64,000 bases of DNA, taken from the NCBI GenBank assembly GCA_020161265.1, contig JAIUOC010000007.1, positions 310,001-374,000 on the forward strand, read 5' to 3'. Under the pieces are notes generated by a model that worked only from the letters and a program-made list of their open reading frames with translations, ran no database searches and was not told the origin of the DNA. Below, one piece after another: positions 43,201 through 51,251 of the stretch; position 1 is the first letter of the stretch; each line of letters begins with the position of its first letter. Source of the DNA: Chloroflexota bacterium (GTDB lineage: Bacteria; Chloroflexota; Chloroflexia; Chloroflexales; Herpetosiphonaceae). The position numbers were made by a program, and so were the translations under genes.

Positions 43201-44418
43201 GCCATCGCCGAGGCCGCCCAACAGGTGACGATTCGTGATCAGACCGGTGCGCTGATCGGTGAACTCACCGGGATGCGCAGTATGCCAACCAAAGTGGCAT
43301 GGAATCCCAATGATACCCAACTGGCTACTGTGAGCCATGATCCACAGCTGCTCATTTGGAATACCGAATCATGGCGAGTCGAATCGACCATCACCTACAC
43401 CGGAACCGATCGGATTCGCGCCATCGCCTGGAATCCTGAAGAAAACCTGCTTGCAGGCAGTGATAGCCACCAGATCTTCATCTGGGATGCCGATGGACTG
43501 CTTCAGCAGCGCATTCCGCTTGGCTGGTCACCGCAAGGAACACTTGCCTGGAGCCACGACGGCCAGTCCCTCATCACCGCTGGAGGGCAACATTGGAGCA
43601 TCCAGAATGCAGGGCAGTCGCTCGGTAGTGTGCTACCGTGCAGCGCCGGAACTGATATCAGCAGCATCCTGAACGATGCTACGACGCATATGCTCAGCAT
43701 TGGTATTGCCGCCGATGGATTCCATGCCTGTATTCAATCGATCAGCCCAACCGGACAGGTACTACCGATAACTGACCTCGATCTGCCAGTAGGAATGCCG
43801 GCGATCACCGATGGGGCGTGGAATACCGACCAGACCCAGATCGCCCTGATAACTTCGAACGGTATCATCCAGCTCTGGGATCGGAGCACGGGAACCGTAC
43901 TCAAAGCGCAGCCACTTGTAGGCATGTCGGTCGAAACCCTGAACAGCACCGTTCGAACTTGTATCCCGCATGATCGAACCCAGATTGCCGTGCTGCATGC
44001 GATCACCCAAGGGAATTTCGTCTCGTTTGTGAGCATCATCCAAGCGCATCATCAGCGTATTGATAGCACATGTGTAGCCTATTTGTCCGCACTCGGAGAG
44101 GCATTCCAAGTGCATCCACCAACGACACCCACCGTTGAGCCACCCACGCCACAACCAATGACTGGCGTAGCATGGTGTAAGACAAACACCCGGCGCGGCT
44201 GGCTGCTTCGCAATCCCAACCCCTTCCATATACGGATCGGGTGGGGATGGGCAAATCAAGGACTCAGCGAAAACGGGATTATTCTTCCGGCAGCGCGCGA
44301 CGGAGTAGCTGGAACATACCCGCTAATTACCCCTATCAATGGCCCGCTTTATGTACAATCAGGAAGCACCACTATCACCATCCCGTGGAAGACAAGCGTC
44401 ACCCGCCAATGTCGCTAA
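40234..44418 (+). CDS. Large secreted lectin / NlpC-P60-like / WD40 chimaera
   Basis: The 1394-residue protein has a signal peptide (to about residue 33). Residues about 45-290 resemble an L-type (legume) lectin: ADGLAFVIHNDPRG, LAVEFDTYSN and NHVGILTG. A linker with paired Cys follows. Residues about 600-830 carry text like an NlpC/P60 papain-fold enzyme: GPCGTFVGSLFRAMGY (Cys649) and later MIKPGDIAITV with DLHIAIVVGWG (His814). Residues about 925-1240 hold WD40-like blades (LATVSHDPQLLIWNTES, LLAGSDSHQIFIWDAD). The end (about 1300-1394) is a small Trp-rich domain. A sugar-binding, peptide- or amide-cleaving surface protein is the best guess. Leu codons are mostly CTC/CTT/CTG, unlike the TTG-rich neighbours. 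AAAGGAG precedes the ATG. Confidence 0.75.
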   Translation: MIHNRTLSTVIRTLAWLIPAVGILLTLASVSARQEPIVSTKLQTQPLPPNQFLYKEFTNATTSTLALAGSASLVSEEGVIRLTNDITPAQAGSMWYRTKQQVSDGFDTTFDFQITKAPSSTEQADGLAFVIHNDPRGIATVGTSGCELGYGSIARGLAVEFDTYSNSNPRPCKQARDPNGNHVGILTGKTGVLHSYHVAGANLGTRMLPDSNKLRDGFHTARISYLVEEHAPTGVLQVYIDDMITPFLTTTLNLSETLGLSDGRAWVGLVAGTGTILSTHDIGNWFFVDQWDLSCATYDFVRAREAAQGFIPDPYPSGASWPLEGQSWISVAGRLGISRGIINHGMPILAPTDLIDQRLRRLIQQHRPIRAIPLEFTWTDQAGNAPNATDQLHVSFDLKVGNRLISGSQVLSVLDTSDQDGRFKIRIPLNEMDIPTAIKPTGLRVILQSSNSSHALRLHSTGVCLDAGVPDRPGVVPPGGREACANLQAYLKTRRQPFGPNGVASQPELFASTTDKYIRLTPFPDYSIGVKDYPTSMTFHTVPPGHVVVPCAFTKRGAFYNPTAPTIPIVRFTALGNDPHWRESLILLNYAAYFSRTLTNWCAFGDTVYPDMDDRAHTTKFTPGYNVPAPRYKCAPTSIIHTGRNDGPCGTFVGSLFRAMGYFNVQSFAANIHSPGVLSALGNLYYGAIGYNRHALANENYYAPVPNPLVRVDTMESERYYTQIVQFEGIRVYPHLNNERMYDTPNDETDPYQISWGWWWNDTVNPGIPIAEIVPAPQDKTPVSDPLMQWRMIKPGDIAITVVERTEDVDLDLHIAIVVGWGPQQFTPNAWRGENLHPTYQPWMNNGGNYAYVPYVMDRFSLPGTGEIAGPRPFNYRISHTATDFWISSYSMTMTSPAPQTTTTSMDSAATPVNEPLKVEQPSTTVKAPPIVDQVNIAPSLDWNTQTQQIAIGGAFGVRITDPTLTQVVTWPTISGVTDLEWNHTGTAIAIAEAAQQVTIRDQTGALIGELTGMRSMPTKVAWNPNDTQLATVSHDPQLLIWNTESWRVESTITYTGTDRIRAIAWNPEENLLAGSDSHQIFIWDADGLLQQRIPLGWSPQGTLAWSHDGQSLITAGGQHWSIQNAGQSLGSVLPCSAGTDISSILNDATTHMLSIGIAADGFHACIQSISPTGQVLPITDLDLPVGMPAITDGAWNTDQTQIALITSNGIIQLWDRSTGTVLKAQPLVGMSVETLNSTVRTCIPHDRTQIAVLHAITQGNFVSFVSIIQAHHQRIDSTCVAYLSALGEAFQVHPPTTPTVEPPTPQPMTGVAWCKTNTRRGWLLRNPNPFHIRIGWGWANQGLSENGIILPAARDGVAGTYPLITPINGPLYVQSGSTTITIPWKTSVTRQCR

Positions 44419-44484
44419 ACGCGGAAAACGCATAATTAGAGCCATTTTTACCAAATGGACATGCTTACCCCAGATTAATCGTAC

Positions 44485-44523
44485 AGCCCATGATCAGGTT
44501 TGATCGTGGGCTGCTGGCTTTTT
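44485..44523 (+). terminator. Intrinsic terminator after the chimaera gene
   Basis: 13-bp stem (CAGCCCATGATCA with TGATCGTGGGCTG, one G-U pair), short loop, then GCTGGCTTTTT. It lies 66 bases after the stop and just before the TATACT box of the next gene. Confidence 0.75.
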
Positions 44524-44525
44524 GG

Positions 44526-44531
44526 TATACT
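44526..44531 (+). promoter_or_regulatory. -10 box (TATACT) before the glycosyltransferase-like gene
   Basis: TATACT directly after the terminator T-run and 36 bases before the preferred start codon. TTGATC at 44501-44506 could be a -35 at a 19-base spacing, but it lies inside the terminator stem. Confidence 0.4.
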
Positions 44532-44567
44532 GCCACAGGTTCGAGTTACCCAACGAGGAATTTTGTG

Positions 44568-46097
44568 GTGGTTGGATTTTTACGGCGCTCAAATCGCTGG
44601 CTCTGGCTTAGTTGTGGCCTGCTGCTAGGCATTTTTATTAGCTATGGATTGCGCTCTAGTAGCACCTATAGCGATGATTCAATTCAGCATTTATTAATTG
44701 CGCGGTGGAGTTTCAAGCACCCTGAGTTATTGCTCGATGTTTGGGGTCGGCCAGGTTTTACCATCCCCTACGCTTTAATTAGCCAATTTGGCTTGGCCGC
44801 TGTACACATGCAAAGTGCCATACTTGCGGCAATTATCTGTGGCTTAGCCGCTTATTTAGCAGCAGAATTGGCAGTTGAGTGGTATTGGCTGGCGGCAATT
44901 TTTACAGGCATTCAGCCAGAATTTGCCCGCTTGAGCTTTGCCGCATTAACTGAATTGCCCTGCGCCGCCTACTTGGCAGCAGCGTTGTTGGCTCAACGTC
45001 GCCAAGGCTGGAATACAATGGCCTTGTTCGCAGGCTTGATTCCGCTAGCCCGCTATGAAACGCTCCCCTTGTTAATCTTCTTTGGCTTTAGTCTGATCAA
45101 AGAGCGGCGCTACTGGCAGCTTGGCCTGATGGCTTTGCCGATGCTGATCTGGAATGGTTTTTGGGCAGTGCGCCTCGCTGATTGGACCAACCTCCTGTTT
45201 CCGCTTGATCGAGTATTGTTTCAAAAAGGCGGCAGTGTTGCATTTTATGGCACTGGCCCATGGTGGCATTACATCACGCGCTTGCCAGTGGCTTTTGGCA
45301 GCGTGCCGTTTGCCCTCGCAGTCTATGGTTTTTTGCGTATGCGCTGGAACACGCTGCACTGGTGGACGGTTGGCTATATTGCAATTCTGGCAATCAGCTA
45401 TTGGAAAATTCCAGCAACCCAAATTGCCGGCTATGATCGCCATTTAGCGATTTTAGCCCCGATTATTGGCACATTCAGCGCCTATGGATTGCAAGCATTA
45501 CGTCAACCAATTCATCAATCATGGCAGCGTTGGAGCATTCGCGGCGCATTGATCTTGGTGATGATTGGCCTCCTAGGGATGACTTGGATTCGCTGGACAA
45601 CCCGTGGAATCATCCTTTACGATAGCTTGTTGAGCATCGGCTTGGTGGCCTTGCTTATGCTGCCCAATATCAAAGCGATATGGCAACAACGGTTGGCTGG
45701 AGCAAGTGTATTGATTGGGCTACTGGGATTATTCATCCGCGTACAGCCATTCAGCATTCAGGATAGCGACCAGCAAGTGCTCAACGCGACACAATGGTTT
45801 GTGCAAAGTGAGTATCGCGAAAAGTTGGTGCTAGCGGCAATTCCCTGGTTTGCCTATGGTACAGGCATCGATCCATATGATCCAAGCCGTTACCAATCGA
45901 TTACGCCAACAGCGGTTGAACAAGCTCCAGTGGGCAGCATTATGGTCTGGGATTCACGCTTTTCGTGGACGCTGCAATGGCAAACGCCGCGTAGCTTGCT
46001 GGAAAACCCAGCACAATTTCGCTTGCTCAAGCAGTATCATGGAGTCAATAGCAATGGCAACCCATTTGAGCTAGCAATGTATCAAAAAATCAATTAA
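44568..46097 (+). CDS. GT-C fold membrane glycosyltransferase-like protein
   Basis: The product (509 residues) has about 11-12 membrane segments. The first periplasmic loop has YSDDSIQHLLIARW, an Asp-Asp motif at the place where GT-C enzymes (PMT, ALG, ArnT types) keep their catalytic acid, followed by GRPGFTIPYALI. A large C-terminal soluble part (about 400-509) completes the GT-C layout. Such enzymes move a sugar from a polyprenyl-phosphate carrier to an acceptor outside the membrane. The substrate is unknown. The start is probably GTG at 44568 (or 44565), after GAGGA at 44555-44559; the frame runs further upstream to 44490 through the terminator and is not credible there. Confidence 0.75.
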   Translation: MVGFLRRSNRWLWLSCGLLLGIFISYGLRSSSTYSDDSIQHLLIARWSFKHPELLLDVWGRPGFTIPYALISQFGLAAVHMQSAILAAIICGLAAYLAAELAVEWYWLAAIFTGIQPEFARLSFAALTELPCAAYLAAALLAQRRQGWNTMALFAGLIPLARYETLPLLIFFGFSLIKERRYWQLGLMALPMLIWNGFWAVRLADWTNLLFPLDRVLFQKGGSVAFYGTGPWWHYITRLPVAFGSVPFALAVYGFLRMRWNTLHWWTVGYIAILAISYWKIPATQIAGYDRHLAILAPIIGTFSAYGLQALRQPIHQSWQRWSIRGALILVMIGLLGMTWIRWTTRGIILYDSLLSIGLVALLMLPNIKAIWQQRLAGASVLIGLLGLFIRVQPFSIQDSDQQVLNATQWFVQSEYREKLVLAAIPWFAYGTGIDPYDPSRYQSITPTAVEQAPVGSIMVWDSRFSWTLQWQTPRSLLENPAQFRLLKQYHGVNSNGNPFELAMYQKIN

Positions 46098-46109
46098 CGA
46101 GGAGCATTC

Positions 46110-46652
46110 ATGGCGCTTAGTGCAACGATTTACACGATTAATGTTGATTTAGCCAATGTTGATCGCAATGTTTATGAGCAATTAGAACTGCGAGTAGCCC
46201 GCCAACCATCTGAATCAGCCGAATATATGTTGATGCGAATTTTGGCTTATTGCTTAGAATACAGCGATGGCATCGCCTTCACCCAAGGCGTAGCGGCTGG
46301 CGACGAACCAGCGGTGTGGATTCGCGATTTGACTGGGCAAGTGACTGGCTGGTTTGAGGTTGGTGCGCCTGATGCCGAGCGCTTGCATCGTGGCAGCAAA
46401 CGTGCCGGACGAGCGGCGGTATACACCCATCGCGATGTAGCCCAAGTGCTGGGCAATTTCAGCGGCAAAACCATCTTTCAAGCCGAGCAAATTCCAGTCT
46501 ATGCCTTTGATCGGCGTTTTATTGAAAACGTTGCCAACCTGATCGAACGGCGCTGCGATTTAGGAATTTCGCTGACCGAGCAACAACTTTATATTGAAAT
46601 AGCTGGACAAAGCCTGAACAGCCAAATTGAGGAACATCGGATTAGCAACTAG
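46110..46652 (+). CDS. YaeQ family protein
   Basis: The 180-residue protein matches YaeQ along its length: SATIYTINVDLANVDRNVYEQLELRVA, RILAYCLEYSDGIAFTQGV, DEPAVWIRDLTGQVTGWFEVGAP and VYAFDRRFIENVA. YaeQ has a PD-(D/E)xK nuclease-like fold with conserved residues in EPAVWI and WFEVG, but no confirmed activity; early claims about transcription antitermination are uncertain. GAGGAG lies nine bases before the ATG and 3 bases after the previous stop, so it is likely co-transcribed with the glycosyltransferase-like gene. Confidence 0.93.
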   Translation: MALSATIYTINVDLANVDRNVYEQLELRVARQPSESAEYMLMRILAYCLEYSDGIAFTQGVAAGDEPAVWIRDLTGQVTGWFEVGAPDAERLHRGSKRAGRAAVYTHRDVAQVLGNFSGKTIFQAEQIPVYAFDRRFIENVANLIERRCDLGISLTEQQLYIEIAGQSLNSQIEEHRISN

Positions 46653-46699
46653 GCTCAATAATTAGAAGTGTAGGGCTTGAAGCAGCCAACAACCTTTGT

Positions 46700-46844
46700 T
46701 ATACTCGGCAGAGGCTTAGCATTCGCCCAAGTTGCTGGCTCGATGCAGGCTTAAACGCCTGCAAAAGTCAAGCTTGCATAGGCTTATTCGCCTATGGTAT
46801 AGTGAGGGCTAGCACCGTCATTGCGAGCGACGTGAGGTTTCCAA
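46700..46844 (+). promoter_or_regulatory. Leader of the RsbW-STAS operon with two tandem small hairpins
   Basis: TATACT (46700-46705) and TATAGT (46798-46803) are two -10 candidates. Between them lie two similar hairpins with six-base loops: GCAGGC/GCCTGC (46745-46762) and ATAGGC/GCCTAT (46778-46795). A transcript from the upstream promoter would carry both; one from the downstream promoter would carry neither. Confidence 0.45.
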
Positions 46845-47309
46845 ATGTCCAATCCACAACACATGGCCCCTAGTGGCGATGAAGAACGGGTGATTGAACT
46901 CCACTTGCCAAGTCGGCTGGGGTACGAGAAAGTCGCCATGGATACCGCCAGTGCGATGGCGAAACGGATGGGCTTCTCTCATGATCGCGTTGAATCGCTC
47001 CGCACTGCGGTCAGCGAAGCAGTGACGAATGCAATTGAACATGGCAATCAACACGATTCAGCAATGAAAGTCGTGGTGGTCTTTACTGGCAGCGATGACG
47101 GGTTGATTGTTGATGTGGCTGATCAAGGGCGCAAGCTGCTTGATCATACCATCACTGAGCGTACACCCGACATCCACCAAGTATTGCATAGCGACGATAA
47201 AGGTGGTTGGGGAATCTGGTTAATTAAAGAACTGATGGATGAAGTCCAGTTTTCGGTCGCTCCATCAGGTGGCAATAAATTACGGATGGTTATCCACCTA
47301 GATCGTTGA
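46845..47309 (+). CDS. RsbW-like anti-sigma factor / serine kinase (copy 1)
   Basis: The 154-residue protein is a GHKL-type ATPase of the RsbW/SpoIIAB group, which binds a sigma factor or phosphorylates a STAS partner. Motifs: the N-box region ALRTAVSEAVTNAIEHGNQ-like text (here SLRTAVSEAVTNAIEHGN), VDVADQGRKL as G1 box, and GGWGIWLIKELMDEVQF as G2 box. The substrate partner is most likely the STAS protein two genes on. Eleven bases separate it from the next kinase gene. No sigma factor is adjacent, so the output is unknown. Confidence 0.92.
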   Translation: MSNPQHMAPSGDEERVIELHLPSRLGYEKVAMDTASAMAKRMGFSHDRVESLRTAVSEAVTNAIEHGNQHDSAMKVVVVFTGSDDGLIVDVADQGRKLLDHTITERTPDIHQVLHSDDKGGWGIWLIKELMDEVQFSVAPSGGNKLRMVIHLDR

Positions 47310-47319
47310 GTTGAAGAAC

Positions 47320-47784
47320 ATGGCGCAAACCCAAGCCACCATCGAACTGATATTTCCCAGCCAGCTTGGCTATGAAAAAATCGCCCGTGAAGCAATTGGT
47401 ACGCTCGCACGGAATATGGGGTTTGACCCAGAGCGCGTTGAGGATTTACGCACGGCACTAAGCGAGGCCTGTATCAACGCCATCGAGCATGGCAATCAGC
47501 GCCAAGTCCAACGCCGAATTCATATCACCTGCACGATTTCTCGCAATCGGCTGGTGCTGGTTATTAGCGATGAAGGTCTTCGTTTTCACCCCTCCCAAGA
47601 GATCGAAGCAGCAACCATCGAGCAAAAACTTGCTGGGCTGGCATCGGCGCGAGGGATGGGCTTAATGCTCATTGAACAGCTTGTTGATGAGTGCGGCTTT
47701 CTACCGTCGCGTCCCGGACAAGGTAATCGTTTTCGATTAGCAATGTATAATCCACCACGACGGCATGGATCAGCCTCAGCCTAG
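47320..47784 (+). CDS. RsbW-like anti-sigma factor / serine kinase (copy 2)
   Basis: A second, diverged GHKL ATPase of 154 residues: DLRTALSEACINAIEHGNQ (N-box), VISDEGLRFHPS (G1 box, with Glu-Gly in place of the usual Gln/Arg-Gly) and SARGMGLMLIEQLVDECGF (G2 box). The two kinases share the start LPSRLGYEK/FPSQLGYEK, so they are paralogues. I prefer the ATG at 47320; the frame also includes a TTG three codons upstream. With the following STAS gene it makes a three-gene partner-switching unit. Confidence 0.92.
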   Translation: MAQTQATIELIFPSQLGYEKIAREAIGTLARNMGFDPERVEDLRTALSEACINAIEHGNQRQVQRRIHITCTISRNRLVLVISDEGLRFHPSQEIEAATIEQKLAGLASARGMGLMLIEQLVDECGFLPSRPGQGNRFRLAMYNPPRRHGSASA

Positions 47785-47814
47785 CGCGATCCTTGGTCAA
47801 GGAGTTTTGGACCT

Positions 47815-48198
47815 ATGATTGACGATGAATTGAAAGTTACGACCCGTCAACGCGACGGGATTTGGATTATTGACCTCGAAGGTGATGTAACCACATTTGC
47901 CGAAGAGGCCATTACGGGGGCATACGAAGGCGTTACCAAAGAGGGCGCTAAGTATATTATTATCAACTCGCGCCAAAGCGATTATATCAACAGCGCGGGG
48001 ATTGCTATTTTAATCGGGGTTGTAACTGAGGTCAATCGTCAAGCTCAAAAGCTGGCAATTAGCGGCCTTAGCCCGCACTTCCAAAAGATTTTCCGCATGG
48101 TCGGCCTCGCCCAATATGCCGATATCTTCGCCACCGAAGAGGAAGCTATCGCGGCCATGCAACGCCATCAACAAGCTGCCGTCGAATCGGCACAGTAA
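47815..48198 (+). CDS. STAS-domain anti-sigma factor antagonist
   Basis: The 127-residue protein is a single STAS domain of the SpoIIAA/RsbV type: DGIWIIDLEGDVTTF, then KYIIINSRQSDYINSAGIAILIG, where Ser60 matches the residue that the partner kinase phosphorylates. Unphosphorylated antagonists bind the RsbW-like protein and release its target. The gene lies 30 bases after the second kinase, with AAGGAG upstream of the ATG. A C-terminal helix extension of about 15 residues is rich in Gln and Ala. A strong terminator follows. Confidence 0.93.
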   Translation: MIDDELKVTTRQRDGIWIIDLEGDVTTFAEEAITGAYEGVTKEGAKYIIINSRQSDYINSAGIAILIGVVTEVNRQAQKLAISGLSPHFQKIFRMVGLAQYADIFATEEEAIAAMQRHQQAAVESAQ

Positions 48199-48214
48199 TT
48201 CAGATTCTCAAAGT

Positions 48215-48247
48215 ACAGCGCCGTTGGAATTACTCCAACGGCGCTGT
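48215..48247. terminator. Bidirectional intrinsic terminator
   Basis: A perfect 14-bp stem (ACAGCGCCGTTGGA with TCCAACGGCGCTGT), five-base loop, between the convergent STAS and lon genes. The plus-strand tail is TTGTGTTT; the minus-strand tail is ACTTTGAG, so it favours the plus strand. Confidence 0.85.
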
Positions 48248-48253
48248 TTGTGT

Positions 48254-50701
48254 TTAATGCACCAGCACTTCAACATCTGATTGGAATAAGTTTGGCATCA
48301 CCGCTGATTCAGGCACGCTGACTGGTGCTTCGCTTGCTTCAGCTCGCAAAGCTAGTTCAATCACTTGCCCTACATGCTCCACGCCATGGAATTGCACCTC
48401 AGCCAACACATCCGCTGGAATCTCATCCAAATCGGCCAGATTGCGCTGCGGCAAAATAATCGTGCGAATGCCAGCGCGATGGGCTGCCAAAACTTTTTCG
48501 CGCACCCCACCAATTGGCAAGACTTTACCGCGCAAGGTAATTTCGCCCGTCATCGCCACATCGTCGCGTAATACCCGACCAGTCAAGAGCGAAACCAAGG
48601 CAGTCGCCATGGCAATCCCCGCCGATGGGCCATCTTTGGGCTGAGCACCAGCCGGAACATGCACATGCAAATCGTAATGCTGGGCAAAATTCGGATCGAT
48701 GCCATAGGCTTCGCCTTCAGCCCGCACCCAACTCAGCGCTGCCCGTGCCGATTCTTTCATCACATCGCCAAGCTGACCACTCAAGGCAAAGTTGCCGCGT
48801 CCGCTCATTTTGGTCGCTTCGATGAAGATGATATCGCCGCCAACTGGAGTCCAAACCAAGCCTGTAACAATCCCAGGTCGATCGGTACGCTCGTGAATCT
48901 CCGAGAAGTAACGACGTTTGCCCAAATATTCGCGAGTTTTAGCTGGGTCGAGCACAATTGGTGTAGCTGAACCAAGCGCAACTTGGCGGGCTGCCTTGCG
49001 CATCAATGTGCCAATTTGTTGCTCCAAGTTCCGCACTCCAGCTTCACGAGTGTATTCTTCAATCGCCACCAATAAGGCTTCATGATCAATTTCTACCTCA
49101 TTTGGCGCTAGGCTATGTTGCTCACGTTGTTCGGGCACCAAATAACGGCTGGCAATTTCATACTTTTCACGCATGGTATAGCTACCAAGCTGAATAATCT
49201 CCAAGCGATCGCGTAATGGCGCTGGGATGGTTTGTAAGGTATTGGCGGTCGCAATAAACATCACCGGCGATAAATCCCACGCCACATCTAAATAATGATC
49301 GCGGAAATTGGTATTTTGGGCTGGATCAAGCACCTCAAGCATGGCCGAGGTTGGGTCGCCACGATGATCTGAACTCAATTTATCGATTTCGTCGAGCAAA
49401 ACAACCGGATTATTCACGCCACTCCGCCGAATCGCTTGGATCAAACTGCCAGGCATTGCGCCGATGTAGGTGCGGCGATGGCCGCGAATTTCAGCCTCGT
49501 CGTGCACCCCACCCAACGACAAACGCACAAACTCGCGATTCATGGCTTTGGCAATCGAGCGGCCAAGGCTGGTTTTGCCCACACCTGGAGGGCCAACGAA
49601 ACAGAGAATCGCCCCACGCCCAGGATCACGCTCCGGCGAGCGTTTGCGGCGTAGCTCGCGCACCGCTAAATAATCCAAAATCCGCTCTTTGATTTCGTCC
49701 AATCCATAATGATCAGCATCGAGAACTTCGGTAGCCTGCGCCACATCAATCGTGTCGTCGCTGCGTTTTTGCCATGGCAAAGCAATCAGGGTTTCCAAGT
49801 AGCCGCGAATCACGCTATATTCGGCAGCAGCCGTCGGCATTTGGCGCAACCGATCAAGCTCGCGCATGGCTTGCTGATAAGCCTCGGTGCTCATGCCAGC
49901 CGCCTCAATTTGCTCGGCTAAACGATCAACCTCAACCTCTTGTTCATTATTTTCGCCCAACTCCTTGCGAATTGCTTTGAGTTGTTCACGCAACACATAT
50001 TCGCGCTGCGATTTACTCATTTCATCTTGCACCTGCGATTGAATTTGCTGGCCAATTTGCAACACATTTAATTCGCGGGTCAGCACTTCGTTCAATTTGA
50101 GCAATTTTTGCTTGATGCTTGGTTCAGCCAGCACCGCTTGACGATCGGTTACGCTCATGCGGGCATACGAAGCCACCAAATAGGCCAAACGCCGTGGATC
50201 TTCTTCACTCAACACCGAATTCAGCAATTCAGTTGGAAATTGCGGAATCAAGGGGGCAATTTGGCTGGCAATCGTGCCAATCGAACGCATCAACGCGGTT
50301 ACTTCAAGCTGCTCGTTCTCAGCCAGTGCATCGGGCACAACCCGAATTTTGGCGCGATAATAGGGTTCGGTTTGAATAATTTCCACAATCTCAATGCGTT
50401 CAAGCACCTGCATCGCCACTCGCAGCGTGCCATCGGGCAATTTCATTAATTTATGCACAACCGCAGCACTGCCCAATTGATAAAAATCATCGGGCTGGAC
50501 AGGGCTAGGCCGTTCATCTTCATTTTTCAACGCCATCAAACCCACAATCCTTTGACCAGCCATCAGATCGTCAATCAAACGGATCGACTCAGGCTGACCA
50601 ATGGCCAATGGCATAATCGTTTGGGGATAGGCGACAGTTCCCAATAACGGCAAAATCGCGATTTCATCTGGAATCGTGGTCGTTCGTTCAACTTCTGACA
50701 T
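48254..50701 (-). CDS. lon: ATP-dependent Lon protease
   Basis: The 815-residue protein is a full-length LonA. Order: N-terminal substrate-recognition domain (about 12-205; ILPLLGTVAYPQTIMPLAIG), coiled-coil linker (about 210-320; EMSKSQREYVLREQLKAIRKEL), AAA+ module with Walker A GPPGVGKTS (near residue 370), Walker B VVLLDEIDKL, and C-terminal protease domain with the catalytic dyad Ser693 (KDGPSAGIA) and Lys736 (GGVREKVLAA). It degrades misfolded and regulatory proteins. It lies 29 bases after the small heat-shock gene on the same strand, which implies joint heat-shock control. Confidence 0.97.
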   Translation of the reverse strand: MSEVERTTTIPDEIAILPLLGTVAYPQTIMPLAIGQPESIRLIDDLMAGQRIVGLMALKNEDERPSPVQPDDFYQLGSAAVVHKLMKLPDGTLRVAMQVLERIEIVEIIQTEPYYRAKIRVVPDALAENEQLEVTALMRSIGTIASQIAPLIPQFPTELLNSVLSEEDPRRLAYLVASYARMSVTDRQAVLAEPSIKQKLLKLNEVLTRELNVLQIGQQIQSQVQDEMSKSQREYVLREQLKAIRKELGENNEQEVEVDRLAEQIEAAGMSTEAYQQAMRELDRLRQMPTAAAEYSVIRGYLETLIALPWQKRSDDTIDVAQATEVLDADHYGLDEIKERILDYLAVRELRRKRSPERDPGRGAILCFVGPPGVGKTSLGRSIAKAMNREFVRLSLGGVHDEAEIRGHRRTYIGAMPGSLIQAIRRSGVNNPVVLLDEIDKLSSDHRGDPTSAMLEVLDPAQNTNFRDHYLDVAWDLSPVMFIATANTLQTIPAPLRDRLEIIQLGSYTMREKYEIASRYLVPEQREQHSLAPNEVEIDHEALLVAIEEYTREAGVRNLEQQIGTLMRKAARQVALGSATPIVLDPAKTREYLGKRRYFSEIHERTDRPGIVTGLVWTPVGGDIIFIEATKMSGRGNFALSGQLGDVMKESARAALSWVRAEGEAYGIDPNFAQHYDLHVHVPAGAQPKDGPSAGIAMATALVSLLTGRVLRDDVAMTGEITLRGKVLPIGGVREKVLAAHRAGIRTIILPQRNLADLDEIPADVLAEVQFHGVEHVGQVIELALRAEASEAPVSVPESAVMPNLFQSDVEVLVH

Positions 50702-50730
50702 ACAAAACCCCTTGTTAGCACCAATGTAAT

Positions 50731-51183
50731 TTAGACGTTGGTTTGTTCAATCGAGATCCGCCGTGGTTCGGTTTGGGCTGGATGACGCTTGGGCAGCGCG
50801 ATCAGCAACATTCCATCATCATAACGAGCGCTAATCGCTGCTTCGTCAATTGGCGCACGGATGGCAAACTCTAGCTCAAAATGACCATAGTTAATTCCCA
50901 ATTCGTGAATATGCACGCCATGGTTGGGGCAATGCTCTTCACGCTGGCCACTAACATACAAGACACTATCGTGCAAGGTCACTTCGATTGCTGCATCGCG
51001 CATGCCTGCCAACTCGACCTTAATTACAAATTGCTCGGCATACTCATGGACATCAGCATGTGGTCGCCAAATCAAGGCACGGGCGTTGCTGCTCCGCGGC
51101 CATGGAGTTTGCCAATCGCGTTCAAAGGCGCTGCCTTGGGTGTGGAGGCGCGGCAATTGGCGCACCACAAGAAACTTAGCCAT
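50731..51183 (-). CDS. Hsp20/alpha-crystallin small heat-shock protein
   Basis: The 150-residue protein holds an alpha-crystallin domain (about 45-140): PHADVHEYAEQFVIKVELAGM at its start, VTLHDSVLYVSGQRE, and ARYDDGMLLIALPKR near the end, the usual GxLxIxLPK signature. It prevents aggregation of unfolded proteins. The ATG at 51183 has GGAGG seven bases upstream; a longer frame to 51225 has no ribosome site and would add a spurious hydrophobic stretch. It is the first gene of the hsp20-lon pair. Confidence 0.93.
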   Translation of the reverse strand: MAKFLVVRQLPRLHTQGSAFERDWQTPWPRSSNARALIWRPHADVHEYAEQFVIKVELAGMRDAAIEVTLHDSVLYVSGQREEHCPNHGVHIHELGINYGHFELEFAIRAPIDEAAISARYDDGMLLIALPKRHPAQTEPRRISIEQTNV

Positions 51184-51227
51184 CGAATTTGAACCTCCAC
51201 TAAAAAAAACTGCTAGAAAAAGCATAG

Positions 51228-51251
51228 CACTACTCCATTAACAGCGTAGTG
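51228..51251 (-). promoter_or_regulatory. Inverted repeat upstream of hsp20
   Basis: Arms CACTAC (51228-51233) and GTAGTG (51246-51251) with 12 bases between. The left arm lies in TAGCACTAC, which recalls half of the CIRCE element (TTAGCACTC), but the second half and the 9-base spacing of CIRCE are not kept. A second overlapping repeat, CAGCGT-AGTG-ACGCTG, spans 51242-51257. Confidence 0.35.

Noticed and set aside
40234..44418. Prophage or genomic island around the chimaera gene
   Set aside because: Codon use differs, but there is no integrase, tRNA site, direct repeat or phage gene, so only the single gene is flagged as possibly acquired.
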